Source of the DNA: CAVSIS01 sp963814875
GTDB taxonomy: Bacteria > Acidobacteriota > Thermoanaerobaculia > Thermoanaerobaculales > Sulfomarinibacteraceae
Length of the DNA stretch: 64,000 nucleotides
Assembly (NCBI GenBank): GCA_963814875.1
Contig: CAWFFJ010000035.1
Location: 62,001-126,000 of the forward strand
Direction: 5' to 3'
The notes under the pieces were generated by a model, which was given only the letters and a program-made list of their open reading frames with translations, searched no databases and was not told where the DNA came from. A program made the position numbers and the translations under genes. Shown here piece by piece: positions 28,539 through 35,502 of the stretch (its first letter is position 1; every line of letters begins with the position of its first letter).

Positions 28539-29554
28539 ACGTCACCTCGCATGTACTGAAAGACCTCGACCACGTTGATGCCTGTCGGGCAGTTCTCGAT
28601 GCAGCGTCCGCAGCCGACGCACGACGGCATGCCGAACTCGCGCACGAAGGCCTCCTGCTTGTGGTAGTAGCGGTTCTTCACTCGGTCGGCGCGTTGGTCT
28701 CGGAAGTTGTGGCCCCCGGCCACCAGCGCGTAGTCCAGGTACAGGCAGGAGTCCCAGGTCCGGACCCGCAGCGAACGGTCGTCGCCGTGCACCTCGTCGG
28801 CGACGTTGAAGCAGGCGCAGGTTGGGCACACCATCGAGCATGAACCGCAACACAGGCACTTCGTCCCCAGCTCCTGCCACACCGGGTCGTCCTTCTTCAG
28901 CTCGAGCACGTAGGGCAGGTCGCTGACGTCCAGAGCGAGCGAGAAAGCCGTTCGCCGTTCCTTCAGTCGATGCAGGTAGTCCCTGGTGTCCTGCCGCGTC
29001 GCCGGCTGGAACAGCTGCTGGTTGGCCTGCACGATGTCGTCCCCCCGCGAGGACGCCACCGCGACCAGGTAACGGTCCTCGAGGGGGGTAAGAGCGAGGT
29101 CGAAGCCCTTGTCCACGGTCGATGTCCCGAGGCTCTGGCAGAAGCAGCGCTCGTCCGGCCAGCAGCCGAATCCGACCACGGTCAGGGACTCGCGGTTGGC
29201 CCGATAGAAGGGGTCGACATAGTCGGTCATGTAGAGAAGGTCGAGGATCGCCAGTGCGTGGACGTCGCAGGGGTGGGCGCCGAACAGGACCTGTGGCCCG
29301 CGCAGACTGTCGTCGCTCGGTCGGCCCGCGCTGCCGGTCGTGCCCTCGAGCATCGTGAAACGGGGTGCAAGCAGAAGCTTCTTGAAGGGCACGATGGTGC
29401 GTAGCGCATCCGGGCGTGCACGGTCCGGGTCGTCGATTGCTTCCAGGGAGAAGACTCCAGGCGCGCGTTCTACCGGAGCCCAGACGGTTCCCCATGCCTT
29501 CAGCGCGTCGACAAAGTTAGGAAGGAGGGCCGAGTTCATCCGAAGGGTCTGCAT
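28535..29554 (-). CDS. hydB: Hydrogenase [4Fe-4S] beta subunit
   Basis: The protein has 339 residues from ATG at 29554, chosen because GGAG lies six bases upstream; an open frame continues further up without protein character. Two 4Fe-4S motifs are seen in the C-terminal third: C-L-C-C-G-S-C-S-M-V-C-P-T-C and C-V-G-C-G-R-C-I-E-N-C-P. It is the beta (anaerobic sulfite reductase A-like) subunit linking HydG and HydD. It is the first gene of the hydrogenase operon, just downstream of a palindromic operator-like site. Confidence 0.9.
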   Translation of the reverse strand: MQTLRMNSALLPNFVDALKAWGTVWAPVERAPGVFSLEAIDDPDRARPDALRTIVPFKKLLLAPRFTMLEGTTGSAGRPSDDSLRGPQVLFGAHPCDVHALAILDLLYMTDYVDPFYRANRESLTVVGFGCWPDERCFCQSLGTSTVDKGFDLALTPLEDRYLVAVASSRGDDIVQANQQLFQPATRQDTRDYLHRLKERRTAFSLALDVSDLPYVLELKKDDPVWQELGTKCLCCGSCSMVCPTCACFNVADEVHGDDRSLRVRTWDSCLYLDYALVAGGHNFRDQRADRVKNRYYHKQEAFVREFGMPSCVGCGRCIENCPTGINVVEVFQYMRGDV

Positions 29555-29567
29555 GCTCGACTCCGAC

Positions 29568-29585
29568 TCGTGAAAATAATCACAT
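29568..29585. promoter_or_regulatory. Palindromic operator-like site upstream of hydB
   Basis: The minus strand reads ATGTGATTATTTTCACGA. It fits both a CRP/FNR-family pattern (CGTGA-N6-TCACA, 9 of 10) and a degraded Rex pattern. It aligns at equal spacing with the site before aprB. It lies 14-31 bases ahead of the hydB start codon. A TTGACA on the minus strand at 29591-29596 may be a -35 box, but no good -10 is seen. Confidence 0.5.
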
Positions 29586-29641
29586 ATCCCTGTCAATATG
29601 GTCCGTTCAAGGAGCCATTGCAAGTCCCCTGGCGGTCGGGC

Positions 29642-30007
29642 TCAGCCGGCCGAGGCGCGTAACGTGAGCTGCGAGAACACCGTGATCAGTGACGCCGGGT
29701 CGATCGGCTTGGCCAGCACCCCGTCGGGCTCGCGCAGTCCGTTGTGGGAACCGAGGTACGACTGGCAGTCGTCCTCCAGCATCCGGGCTCCAGCGTCCTC
29801 GAGAACCGCCTTGAGGAAGCTGCGGACGTTGTCCACTTCATCGACCACCAGAATCGTCCACCCAGCGAGGGGCAGAGCAACCGCGGGACGGGCGATCTCG
29901 ACTTCGCCCGGTGCAGCGGCATGCTGCCCGACGACCGGAGGTACGTCCGATCCACAGGTTTGGTGAGACGACGCATGATTCGCAGCACAAGGGTCCACGC
30001 GACTCAA
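29642..30007 (-). pseudogene. Truncated response-regulator receiver remnant
   Basis: The frame encodes W-T-I-L-V-V-D-E-V-D-N-V-R-S-F-L-K-A-V-L-E-D-A-G-A, the first helix and strand of a receiver domain. It then jumps to P-D-G-V-L-A-K-P-I-D-P-A-S-L, the end of one. The middle 45-55 residues with the phospho-accepting Asp are missing, so it cannot work as a normal receiver. The first ~45 residues are not domain-like and the start (TTG at 30007) is doubtful. It looks like the relic of a regulator gene with an internal deletion, sitting between the hydrogenase and apr operons. Confidence 0.6.
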
Positions 30008-30597
30008 GAGTGGATCTCAATAGCAACGGTGGAGGTTGTCTGTAGAGGGAGTCCAAGCCACGATCCTCGAGCGTGTTGTTGACTTCGCGAGCGGCGGAGC
30101 CGGGCCTCAGCGAATGCGGAGCGGCCGGGGAGAGTAGATAGGCTCTCAATAAAAATGAAGTGTGGGAAGTTGTGTTCTCGATCCGATCACGGTATCTTTC
30201 AGCGATACGGCGGCCTCCGGTAGGCTCTTGTCGATGAACGGGAACAGGGGCGACGGAGCGTGAGGCGGCGCAAGAAAGGGATGCGATTCAGGTGTGGGGC
30301 GAGGCAGCGACACGACCATCGGCGGGGTCCGCAGAGCACGGTCGAGTATCTCTTGTGGTGGACGACTCGAGAGGCTTTCTCCGGTGTCGGGTCCGTGGGC
30401 CTGCTCCCTTGTTACCGAGAGGAAACGGTTACCCCCCTGGAACGCGCCCGCTCCGTCTCAAGTCACTGGAGAAAGGAGGCATGGGGTTAGTTGTTTCGAT
30501 CTAGTAACGCGGTGCCGGTGTCGCTGCTCCCAGGTTGCCCTGCTGTCCCTCTGTGGACGACCAAAGAAGTTGTTGGAAACAAAAGTTTTATCAGCCG
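30008..30597. other. Long non-coding upstream region of aprBA
   Basis: About 590 bases without a convincing gene. The part nearest aprB is clearly more AT-rich than its surroundings, as expected for a regulatory region. A short inverted pair GTATC/GATAC lies near 30190-30206 and AAAC/GTTT near 30577-30588. A frame at 30292-30504 has a receiver-like V-S-L-V-V-D-D-S-R-G-F-L-R stretch and may be a further relic. The space could hold activator sites for the sigma-54 promoter downstream. Confidence 0.5.
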
Positions 30598-30615
30598 TTG
30601 TGAAAATTGGCACAA
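30598..30615. promoter_or_regulatory. Rex-like operator upstream of aprB
   Basis: TTGTGAAAATTGGCACAA matches the known Rex consensus TTGTGAA-N4-TTCACAA at 12 of 14 defined positions. Rex is a repressor that senses NADH/NAD+ and is known to control sulfate-reduction genes in several bacteria. The site overlaps the -24 element of the sigma-54 promoter. The binding protein is inferred; part of the match is shared with the -24 box. Confidence 0.5.
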
Positions 30616-30623
30616 ACGTTGCT
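30607..30623 (+). promoter_or_regulatory. Sigma-54 promoter of aprBA
   Basis: TTGGCAC-AAACG-TTGCT matches the -24/-12 consensus TGGCAC-N5-TTGCA/T. GG at 30609-30610 and GC at 30621-30622 are exactly ten bases apart. Transcription would start near 30634, giving a leader of about 60 bases before aprB. No comparable sigma-70 promoter is seen nearby. Confidence 0.7.
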
Positions 30624-30693
30624 CGATTCTTGCATGATGATTGACGTATGCGTCCCTTGACGATGATGAGCTACACGAAAGGAGGAGTCGTTC

Positions 30694-31128
30694 ATGCCGA
30701 GTTTTGTTAACCCAGAAAAGTGTGACGGATGCAAGGCGCTCGACAAGACCGCCTGCCAGCACATCTGTCCGAATGACCTCATGGTGCTCAACAAGGAGCT
30801 CATGAAGGCCTACAACCAAGAGCCGGAGATGTGCTGGGAGTGCTACAACTGCGTGAAGATCTGCCCCACGCAGGCGGTCGACGTGCGCGGTTACGCGGAC
30901 TTCGTGCCCATGGGAGCATCGGTGGTCCCACTGCGTTCCACTGACTCGATCATGTGGACCGTGAAGTTCCGTAACGGCACCGTCAAGCGGTTCAAGTTCC
31001 CCATCCGGACCACTGCCGAGGGCACCGCGGTCCCGAACGGCGGCTTTGCTACCGAACCCGACCTCGAGGGGCCGACCCTGTTTACCGAGCCGGAATCTCT
31101 CGGGCTGCCCGCCGTGTGGACCAGGTGA
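30694..31128 (+). CDS. aprB: Adenylylsulfate reductase beta subunit
   Basis: The 144-residue Fe-S subunit has two [4Fe-4S] motifs: C-D-G-C-K-A-L then C-Q-H-I-C-P-N-D, and C-W-E-C-Y-N-C-V-K-I-C-P. It also has the AprB-specific C-terminal extension that wraps around AprA. It carries electrons to the FAD of AprA in the cytosol. AAAGGAGGAG precedes the ATG and aprA follows 11 bases downstream. Confidence 0.97.
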   Translation: MPSFVNPEKCDGCKALDKTACQHICPNDLMVLNKELMKAYNQEPEMCWECYNCVKICPTQAVDVRGYADFVPMGASVVPLRSTDSIMWTVKFRNGTVKRFKFPIRTTAEGTAVPNGGFATEPDLEGPTLFTEPESLGLPAVWTR

Positions 31129-31139
31129 AGGAGGGGAAC

Positions 31140-33047
31140 ATGACAAACTTCGAAACGGTCCAGGTGGAAACTGACCTGCTCATCCTCGGTGGCGGAATGG
31201 CGGCCTGCGGCGCCGCCGTTGAGGCCGCCCACTGGGCGAAAAAGCACGGTCTCAAGGTAACCCTGGTGGACAAGGCTGCTGTGGACCGCTCCGGCGCCGT
31301 GGCGATGGGCCTGTCCGCCATCAACCAGTACGTCGGCCTGAGGGACGGCAAGAACACCGTCAAGAACTACGTCGAGTACGTCAGGAACGACCTCATGGGC
31401 GTGGCCCGCGACGACCTCGTCGCGAACATCGCCCGCCACGTAGACTCCTCCGTGCACCTGTTCGAGAAGTGGGGCCTGCCGATCTGGAAGGACGAAGAGG
31501 GCGCATTCGTCCACGAAGGACGTTGGCAGCTGATGATCAACGGCGAGTCCTACAAGGTCATCGTGGCGGAAGCGGCCAAGAACCACCTCGGCGCCGAGAA
31601 CATGATCGAGCGTGTGTTCATCATCGGCCCGATCATGGACGGCGACGAGTGCAAGGGCGCGTACGGCTTCTCGGTTCGCGAGAACAAGTTCTACATCTTC
31701 AAGGCCAAGGCGACTCTGGTCGCCATGGGTGGTGCGGTCCATGTCTTCAAGCCGCGGTCCTCGGGCGAAGGCGCCGGTCGCGCCTGGTATCCGCCCTGGA
31801 ACTCCGGCTCGTCGGCGTACTTCACCATCAAGGCCGGCGCCGAGATGACCTGCCAGGAAGTTCGCTTCATCCCGGTCCGATTCAAGGACGCCTACGGTCC
31901 GGTCGGAGCCTGGTTCCTGCTCTTCAAGGCTCGCGCGACCAACGCCTTCGGTGGCGAGTACATGGTCGAGCGTCGGCCCGAGCTGGACAACTGGAAGCCC
32001 TACGGTCACGTCAAGCCGATCCCGGCCAACCTCCGCAACTACCTCGGCATGCTCGACGTGATGGAGGGCAAGGGCCCGATCTACATGCGGACCAACGAGG
32101 CGATCCAGAAGATCGCCGACCAGGCCCCCGACGAGAAGGCCTTCAAGAAGAAGATGAAGGAGCTCGAGAGCGAGGCTTGGGAAGACTTCCTCGACATGAC
32201 GATCTCACAGGCGATCCTGTGGGCTGCGACCAACACCCAGCCCGAAGAGAGCCCCTCCGAGATCGCGGCGGCCGAGCCCTACTTCATCGGTTCGCACTCC
32301 GGCGCCTCCGGCGCCTGGGTCTCGGGTCCCAAGGACCTCGCCCCCGACGAGTACTTCTGGGGCTACGAGAACATGACGACCTGCAAGGGCGTGTTCGGCG
32401 CCGGCGACGCCACCGGTGCGTCGTCCCACAAGTTCTCCTCGGGCTCCCACGCCGAGGGCCGGATCGCCGGCAAGGCCGCGATCCGCTACATCGTCAACGA
32501 GAAGCCCGCGATGCCGACGGTCGACGCCGCCGTCGTCGACGAGCTCAAGGCGAAGACCTACAAGCCGTTCGAGCTCTACGCCGAGAACAAGGACAAGACC
32601 ACCCAGCCCGACGTCAACCCCTACTACCTCCTGCCGAAGATGTTCATGATGCGCCTGCAGAAGCTCATGGACGAGTACGCCGGCGGTGTCGGATCGCAGT
32701 TCACGACCTCCAAGTACCTCCTCGACCGCGGGCTCGTGCTGCTCGGCCTGCTCAAGGAGGACTCTGCGAACCTGGGCGCGAAGGACCTCCACGAGCTCAT
32801 GCGCTGCTGGGAGAACGTCCACCGCATGTACCAGGCCGAGGCCCACGTCCGCACGATGCTCTTCCGTGAAGAGACCCGCTGGCCGGGCTACTACTTCCGG
32901 GCGGACTTCCCGAAGCTGGACCAGCAGAACTGGCACTGCTTCGTGAACTGCAAGATGAACCCCACCACCGGCGAGTGGGAGATGATGAAGCGACCGATCC
33001 TCTCCCTGTTCGATGAGGCGTCCGATCACGAGCTGCTCGGCGGCTGA
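31140..33047 (+). CDS. aprA: Adenylylsulfate reductase alpha subunit
   Basis: The 635-residue flavoprotein has the FAD-binding L-G-G-G-M-A-A-C-G-A-A-V-E-A-A near residues 15-29 and the AprA blocks D-K-A-A-V-D-R-S-G-A-V-A, R-F-I-P-V-R-F-K-D-A-Y-G-P-V-G-A-W and G-A-G-D-A-T-G-A-S-S-H-K-F-S-S-G-S-H-A-E-G-R. It reduces APS to sulfite and AMP, or the reverse in sulfur oxidisers. The direction cannot be told without a tree or dsr genes. Codon use is strongly biased to C-ending codons, as in highly expressed genes. AGGAGGGG precedes the ATG. Confidence 0.97.
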   Translation: MTNFETVQVETDLLILGGGMAACGAAVEAAHWAKKHGLKVTLVDKAAVDRSGAVAMGLSAINQYVGLRDGKNTVKNYVEYVRNDLMGVARDDLVANIARHVDSSVHLFEKWGLPIWKDEEGAFVHEGRWQLMINGESYKVIVAEAAKNHLGAENMIERVFIIGPIMDGDECKGAYGFSVRENKFYIFKAKATLVAMGGAVHVFKPRSSGEGAGRAWYPPWNSGSSAYFTIKAGAEMTCQEVRFIPVRFKDAYGPVGAWFLLFKARATNAFGGEYMVERRPELDNWKPYGHVKPIPANLRNYLGMLDVMEGKGPIYMRTNEAIQKIADQAPDEKAFKKKMKELESEAWEDFLDMTISQAILWAATNTQPEESPSEIAAAEPYFIGSHSGASGAWVSGPKDLAPDEYFWGYENMTTCKGVFGAGDATGASSHKFSSGSHAEGRIAGKAAIRYIVNEKPAMPTVDAAVVDELKAKTYKPFELYAENKDKTTQPDVNPYYLLPKMFMMRLQKLMDEYAGGVGSQFTTSKYLLDRGLVLLGLLKEDSANLGAKDLHELMRCWENVHRMYQAEAHVRTMLFREETRWPGYYFRADFPKLDQQNWHCFVNCKMNPTTGEWEMMKRPILSLFDEASDHELLGG

Positions 33048-33062
33048 CCGACTCAACTATCT

Positions 33063-33094
33063 GCGGCCCCTGGCGCTTCAGCGCCAGGGGCCGC
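33063..33094 (+). terminator. Hairpin after aprA
   Basis: A perfect 14-bp stem with a TTCA loop starts 16 bases after the aprA stop, followed by CCCTTTG rather than a clear U-run. It lies before a gene chain leading to qmoABC with no visible promoter in the 69-base gap. It may therefore act as a partial terminator or mRNA-stabilising end that keeps aprBA transcript in excess. Confidence 0.7.
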
Positions 33095-33116
33095 CCTTTG
33101 CCTGGGACCAATCTGA

Positions 33117-33452
33117 GTGAACCATTCCCTCGAGACCTCATGCTGCCCGCACTGCGGCGAACTGCTGCAACGGTTCGAGCTGCCCGACAACACGGGCTGG
33201 CCGAGCGAGTTCCAGCTCGCCTGCTTCAACGACGACTGCCCGTACTTCACACGAGGCTGGGAACGAATGCGCGACGAGTATGCCGTCGGCGCCTCGTACC
33301 GGTACCGGCTGGACCCGACGACCGGCGAGGTATCACCGCTCGCCGTGTGGTCGTCCGATGCCCTGAAGGACCGGATCCTCGACCAACAGTCAGGTGACGG
33401 ACACTCCGATCCGCGGCCGGACGTCGACCCCGACAATGGAGGCGCGTCGTGA
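33117..33452 (+). CDS. Ogr/Delta-like zinc ribbon protein in apr-qmo cluster
   Basis: The 111-residue protein has cysteines spaced C-x2-C (C10, C13) and C-x4-C (C36, C41), the pattern of Ogr/Delta-type zinc fingers. Phage members of that type bind RNA polymerase. The rest (Y-R-Y-R-L-D-P-T-T-G-E) is not recognised. It starts with GTG and its stop overlaps the next start (GTGA), so it is coupled to the YkgJ gene and through it to qmoA. A role in biogenesis or control of Apr/Qmo is an inference from position. Confidence 0.75.
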   Translation: MNHSLETSCCPHCGELLQRFELPDNTGWPSEFQLACFNDDCPYFTRGWERMRDEYAVGASYRYRLDPTTGEVSPLAVWSSDALKDRILDQQSGDGHSDPRPDVDPDNGGAS

Positions 33453-34258
33453 GCCACCCGCAACCCGAGCTTCCCGAGTTTCTCGCCAGCCAGCGCCGCC
33501 TGACGCCGGGCGAGACCTTCGCGTTCACCTGCCACCCCGGTGTACCGTGCTTCAACACGTGCTGCGCCGACGTCAACATCATCCTGGCGCCGCTCGACGT
33601 GCTGCGTCTGGCGCGGCGACTCGGGATGACGACCCGCGATTTCCTCGACAGCTACACGGGCAACCCCGTCACCAAGGACCTGCGTCTGCCGGTCGTGCTG
33701 CTCAAGATGCGCGATGAGCCGGCCAAACGCTGCCACTTCCTGGGTGAGGACGGGTGCACCGTCTACGCGGACCGCCCATGGGCGTGTCGCATGTATCCGC
33801 TCGGCATGGCGCTGCCGCCGGCGCGGGCCGGCGAAGAGCCCGAACCCGTCTTCTTCGTCTTCGAGGACGACTTCTGCCAGGGCCGGCACCAGCCGGACCG
33901 ATGCACCTTCTCCGTCGACGCCTGGCGGCAAGACCAGGCGCTGATCGAGCAGGACGAGCTCGAGATCGGCTTTCGGGAGCTCGTCGGTCACCCCTGGTTC
34001 ATCGGCGGGAGAATCCTGGATCCGAAGCGGATGCACATGCTCTACACCGCCTGCTACGACCTCGACTCGTTCCGCGAGTTCGTTTTCGAGTCCACCTTTC
34101 TCGACCGCTTCGAGGTCTCGTCCGACCTCCAGGAGCGGCTTCGGACCGATGACGCGTCCCTGTTCCGGTTCGCCTTTCGGTGGCTGCGCTTCGCTCTGTT
34201 CGGAGAGTCCACCATGACGGTCCGGGAGGGTCACGATCCCCAAGGGAGACATTCATGA
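33449..34258 (+). CDS. YkgJ-family cysteine cluster protein
   Basis: The 269-residue protein has the YkgJ/UPF0153 metal-binding pattern: C-H-P-G-V-P-C-F-N-T-C-C, then C-H-F-L-G-E-D-G-C-T-V-Y and R-P-W-A-C-R-M-Y-P-L-G-M. Such proteins are thought to bind zinc or an Fe-S cluster. It is longer than many relatives, with an acidic C-terminal half. It overlaps the zinc-ribbon gene upstream by four bases and qmoA downstream in ATGA. The coupling suggests it serves Apr or Qmo assembly, or is an extra redox partner. This is inference. Confidence 0.85.
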   Translation: MSHPQPELPEFLASQRRLTPGETFAFTCHPGVPCFNTCCADVNIILAPLDVLRLARRLGMTTRDFLDSYTGNPVTKDLRLPVVLLKMRDEPAKRCHFLGEDGCTVYADRPWACRMYPLGMALPPARAGEEPEPVFFVFEDDFCQGRHQPDRCTFSVDAWRQDQALIEQDELEIGFRELVGHPWFIGGRILDPKRMHMLYTACYDLDSFREFVFESTFLDRFEVSSDLQERLRTDDASLFRFAFRWLRFALFGESTMTVREGHDPQGRHS

Positions 34259-35502
34259 AGCCAACCAGACCATTGCTTGTCGTTGGAGGGGGCATCGCCG
34301 GGATCACGGCCGCGTTGGAGGCTGCAGAGGCCGGTGCCGAGGTCATTCTGGTCGAGCGCGATCCGTCGCTGGGCGGACGAGTGATGCGCATCTTCAACTA
34401 CTTCCCGAAGATGTGCCCCCCGTCCTGCGGAATGGAGATCAACCTGCGGCGCCTCGAGCGCAACCCGCGGGTGACCGTGTTGACCTCGTCCCAGGTCAGC
34501 TCGGCCGAGCGGATCGGTGACACTTGGAAGGTCACGGTGACCACCGACCCGGCGTGGGTCAACTCGCGGTGCACCGCCTGTGGGGACTGCCAGAAGGCGT
34601 GCGCGACCGAGGTCGACGACCCGTTCAACCTCGGTATGGCCAAGGTCAAGGCGATCCGGATCCCGCACATGAACGCCTGGCCGCGCCGCTTCGTATTCGA
34701 CCGCACGGCAGTGCCCGACGCGGAGGCGAAGGCGATCGCCGAGGCGTGCGGCTACGGCGCCGTCGATCTCGACGCGAAGCCGACCACCCAGACCCTCGAG
34801 GTCGGCGCCGTGGTCCTCGCCACGGGGTGGCAGCCCTACCCGCTGGAGAAGCTCGAGGAGCTCGGCGGCCTGCTGCCTGATGTGATCGCGAACGTCGAGA
34901 TGGAACGCCTCGCGTCGCCGACCGGGCCGACCGGCGGCAAGATCGTGAGACCCTCCGACGGCCAGCCGCCGAAACGGGTCGCCTTCGTGCAGTGCGCCGG
35001 CTCGCGCGATGTCAACAACCTCAACTACTGCTCTGGTGTCTGTTGCCTCGCGAGCCTGAAGCAGGCGATCTACGTCAAGGAGCAGTTGCCCGAGGCCGAG
35101 GTGGCGATGTACTACATCGACCGCCGTGCGCCGGGCCGCAACGAGGACGTGCTGCTCAAGGTCGCCGCGCTCGAGGGCGTGAAGCTGGTCAAGGGCAAGG
35201 TCGGCAAGGTCGAGGCCCGCAACGGCAGCCTCTCCCTGCGACTGGAGGACGTCGAGTCGGGCCGGCTGCTGGACGCCGAGGCGGACCTGGTGGTGCTGGC
35301 CACCGGCATGGTCCCGAGCACCGCGAACGACGACCTGCCGCTCATCACCCGCCGAGACGACGACGGGTTCGCGCTCGATGATCCAGGGTCGGCGGTTGCC
35401 GTGGCCGGCGTCGCGCGCAGGCCCGTGGACGTCGCGGCATCGGTGAGGGATGCCACCGGAGCGGCCGCACGGGCCCTGGTGGCGGCGGCAAGGAGGGCGT
35501 GA
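34255..35502 (+). CDS. qmoA: Quinone-interacting oxidoreductase subunit QmoA
   Basis: The 415-residue HdrA-like flavoprotein has V-G-G-G-I-A-G-I-T-A-A-L-E-A-A at the N-terminus, E-R-D-P-S-L-G-G-R-V, C-P-P-S-C-G-M-E-I-N and the Fe-S-type C-T-A-C-G-D-C-Q-K-A-C. C-A-G-S-R-D-V and Y-C-S-G-V-C-C follow. With QmoB and QmoC it passes electrons from menaquinol to AprBA. It overlaps the YkgJ stop by four bases and touches the qmoB start (TGATG). Confidence 0.95.
   Translation: MKPTRPLLVVGGGIAGITAALEAAEAGAEVILVERDPSLGGRVMRIFNYFPKMCPPSCGMEINLRRLERNPRVTVLTSSQVSSAERIGDTWKVTVTTDPAWVNSRCTACGDCQKACATEVDDPFNLGMAKVKAIRIPHMNAWPRRFVFDRTAVPDAEAKAIAEACGYGAVDLDAKPTTQTLEVGAVVLATGWQPYPLEKLEELGGLLPDVIANVEMERLASPTGPTGGKIVRPSDGQPPKRVAFVQCAGSRDVNNLNYCSGVCCLASLKQAIYVKEQLPEAEVAMYYIDRRAPGRNEDVLLKVAALEGVKLVKGKVGKVEARNGSLSLRLEDVESGRLLDAEADLVVLATGMVPSTANDDLPLITRRDDDGFALDDPGSAVAVAGVARRPVDVAASVRDATGAAARALVAAARRA

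Noticed and set aside
29591..29596. TTGACA on the minus strand as -35 box of hydB
   Set aside because: At 15-19 bases downstream no acceptable -10 box exists, so no promoter is claimed.
30292..30504. Plus-strand frame with a receiver-like V-S-L-V-V-D-D-S-R-G-F-L-R stretch
   Set aside because: Only about 13 residues match and the rest is not domain-like; mentioned as a possible relic, not as a gene.
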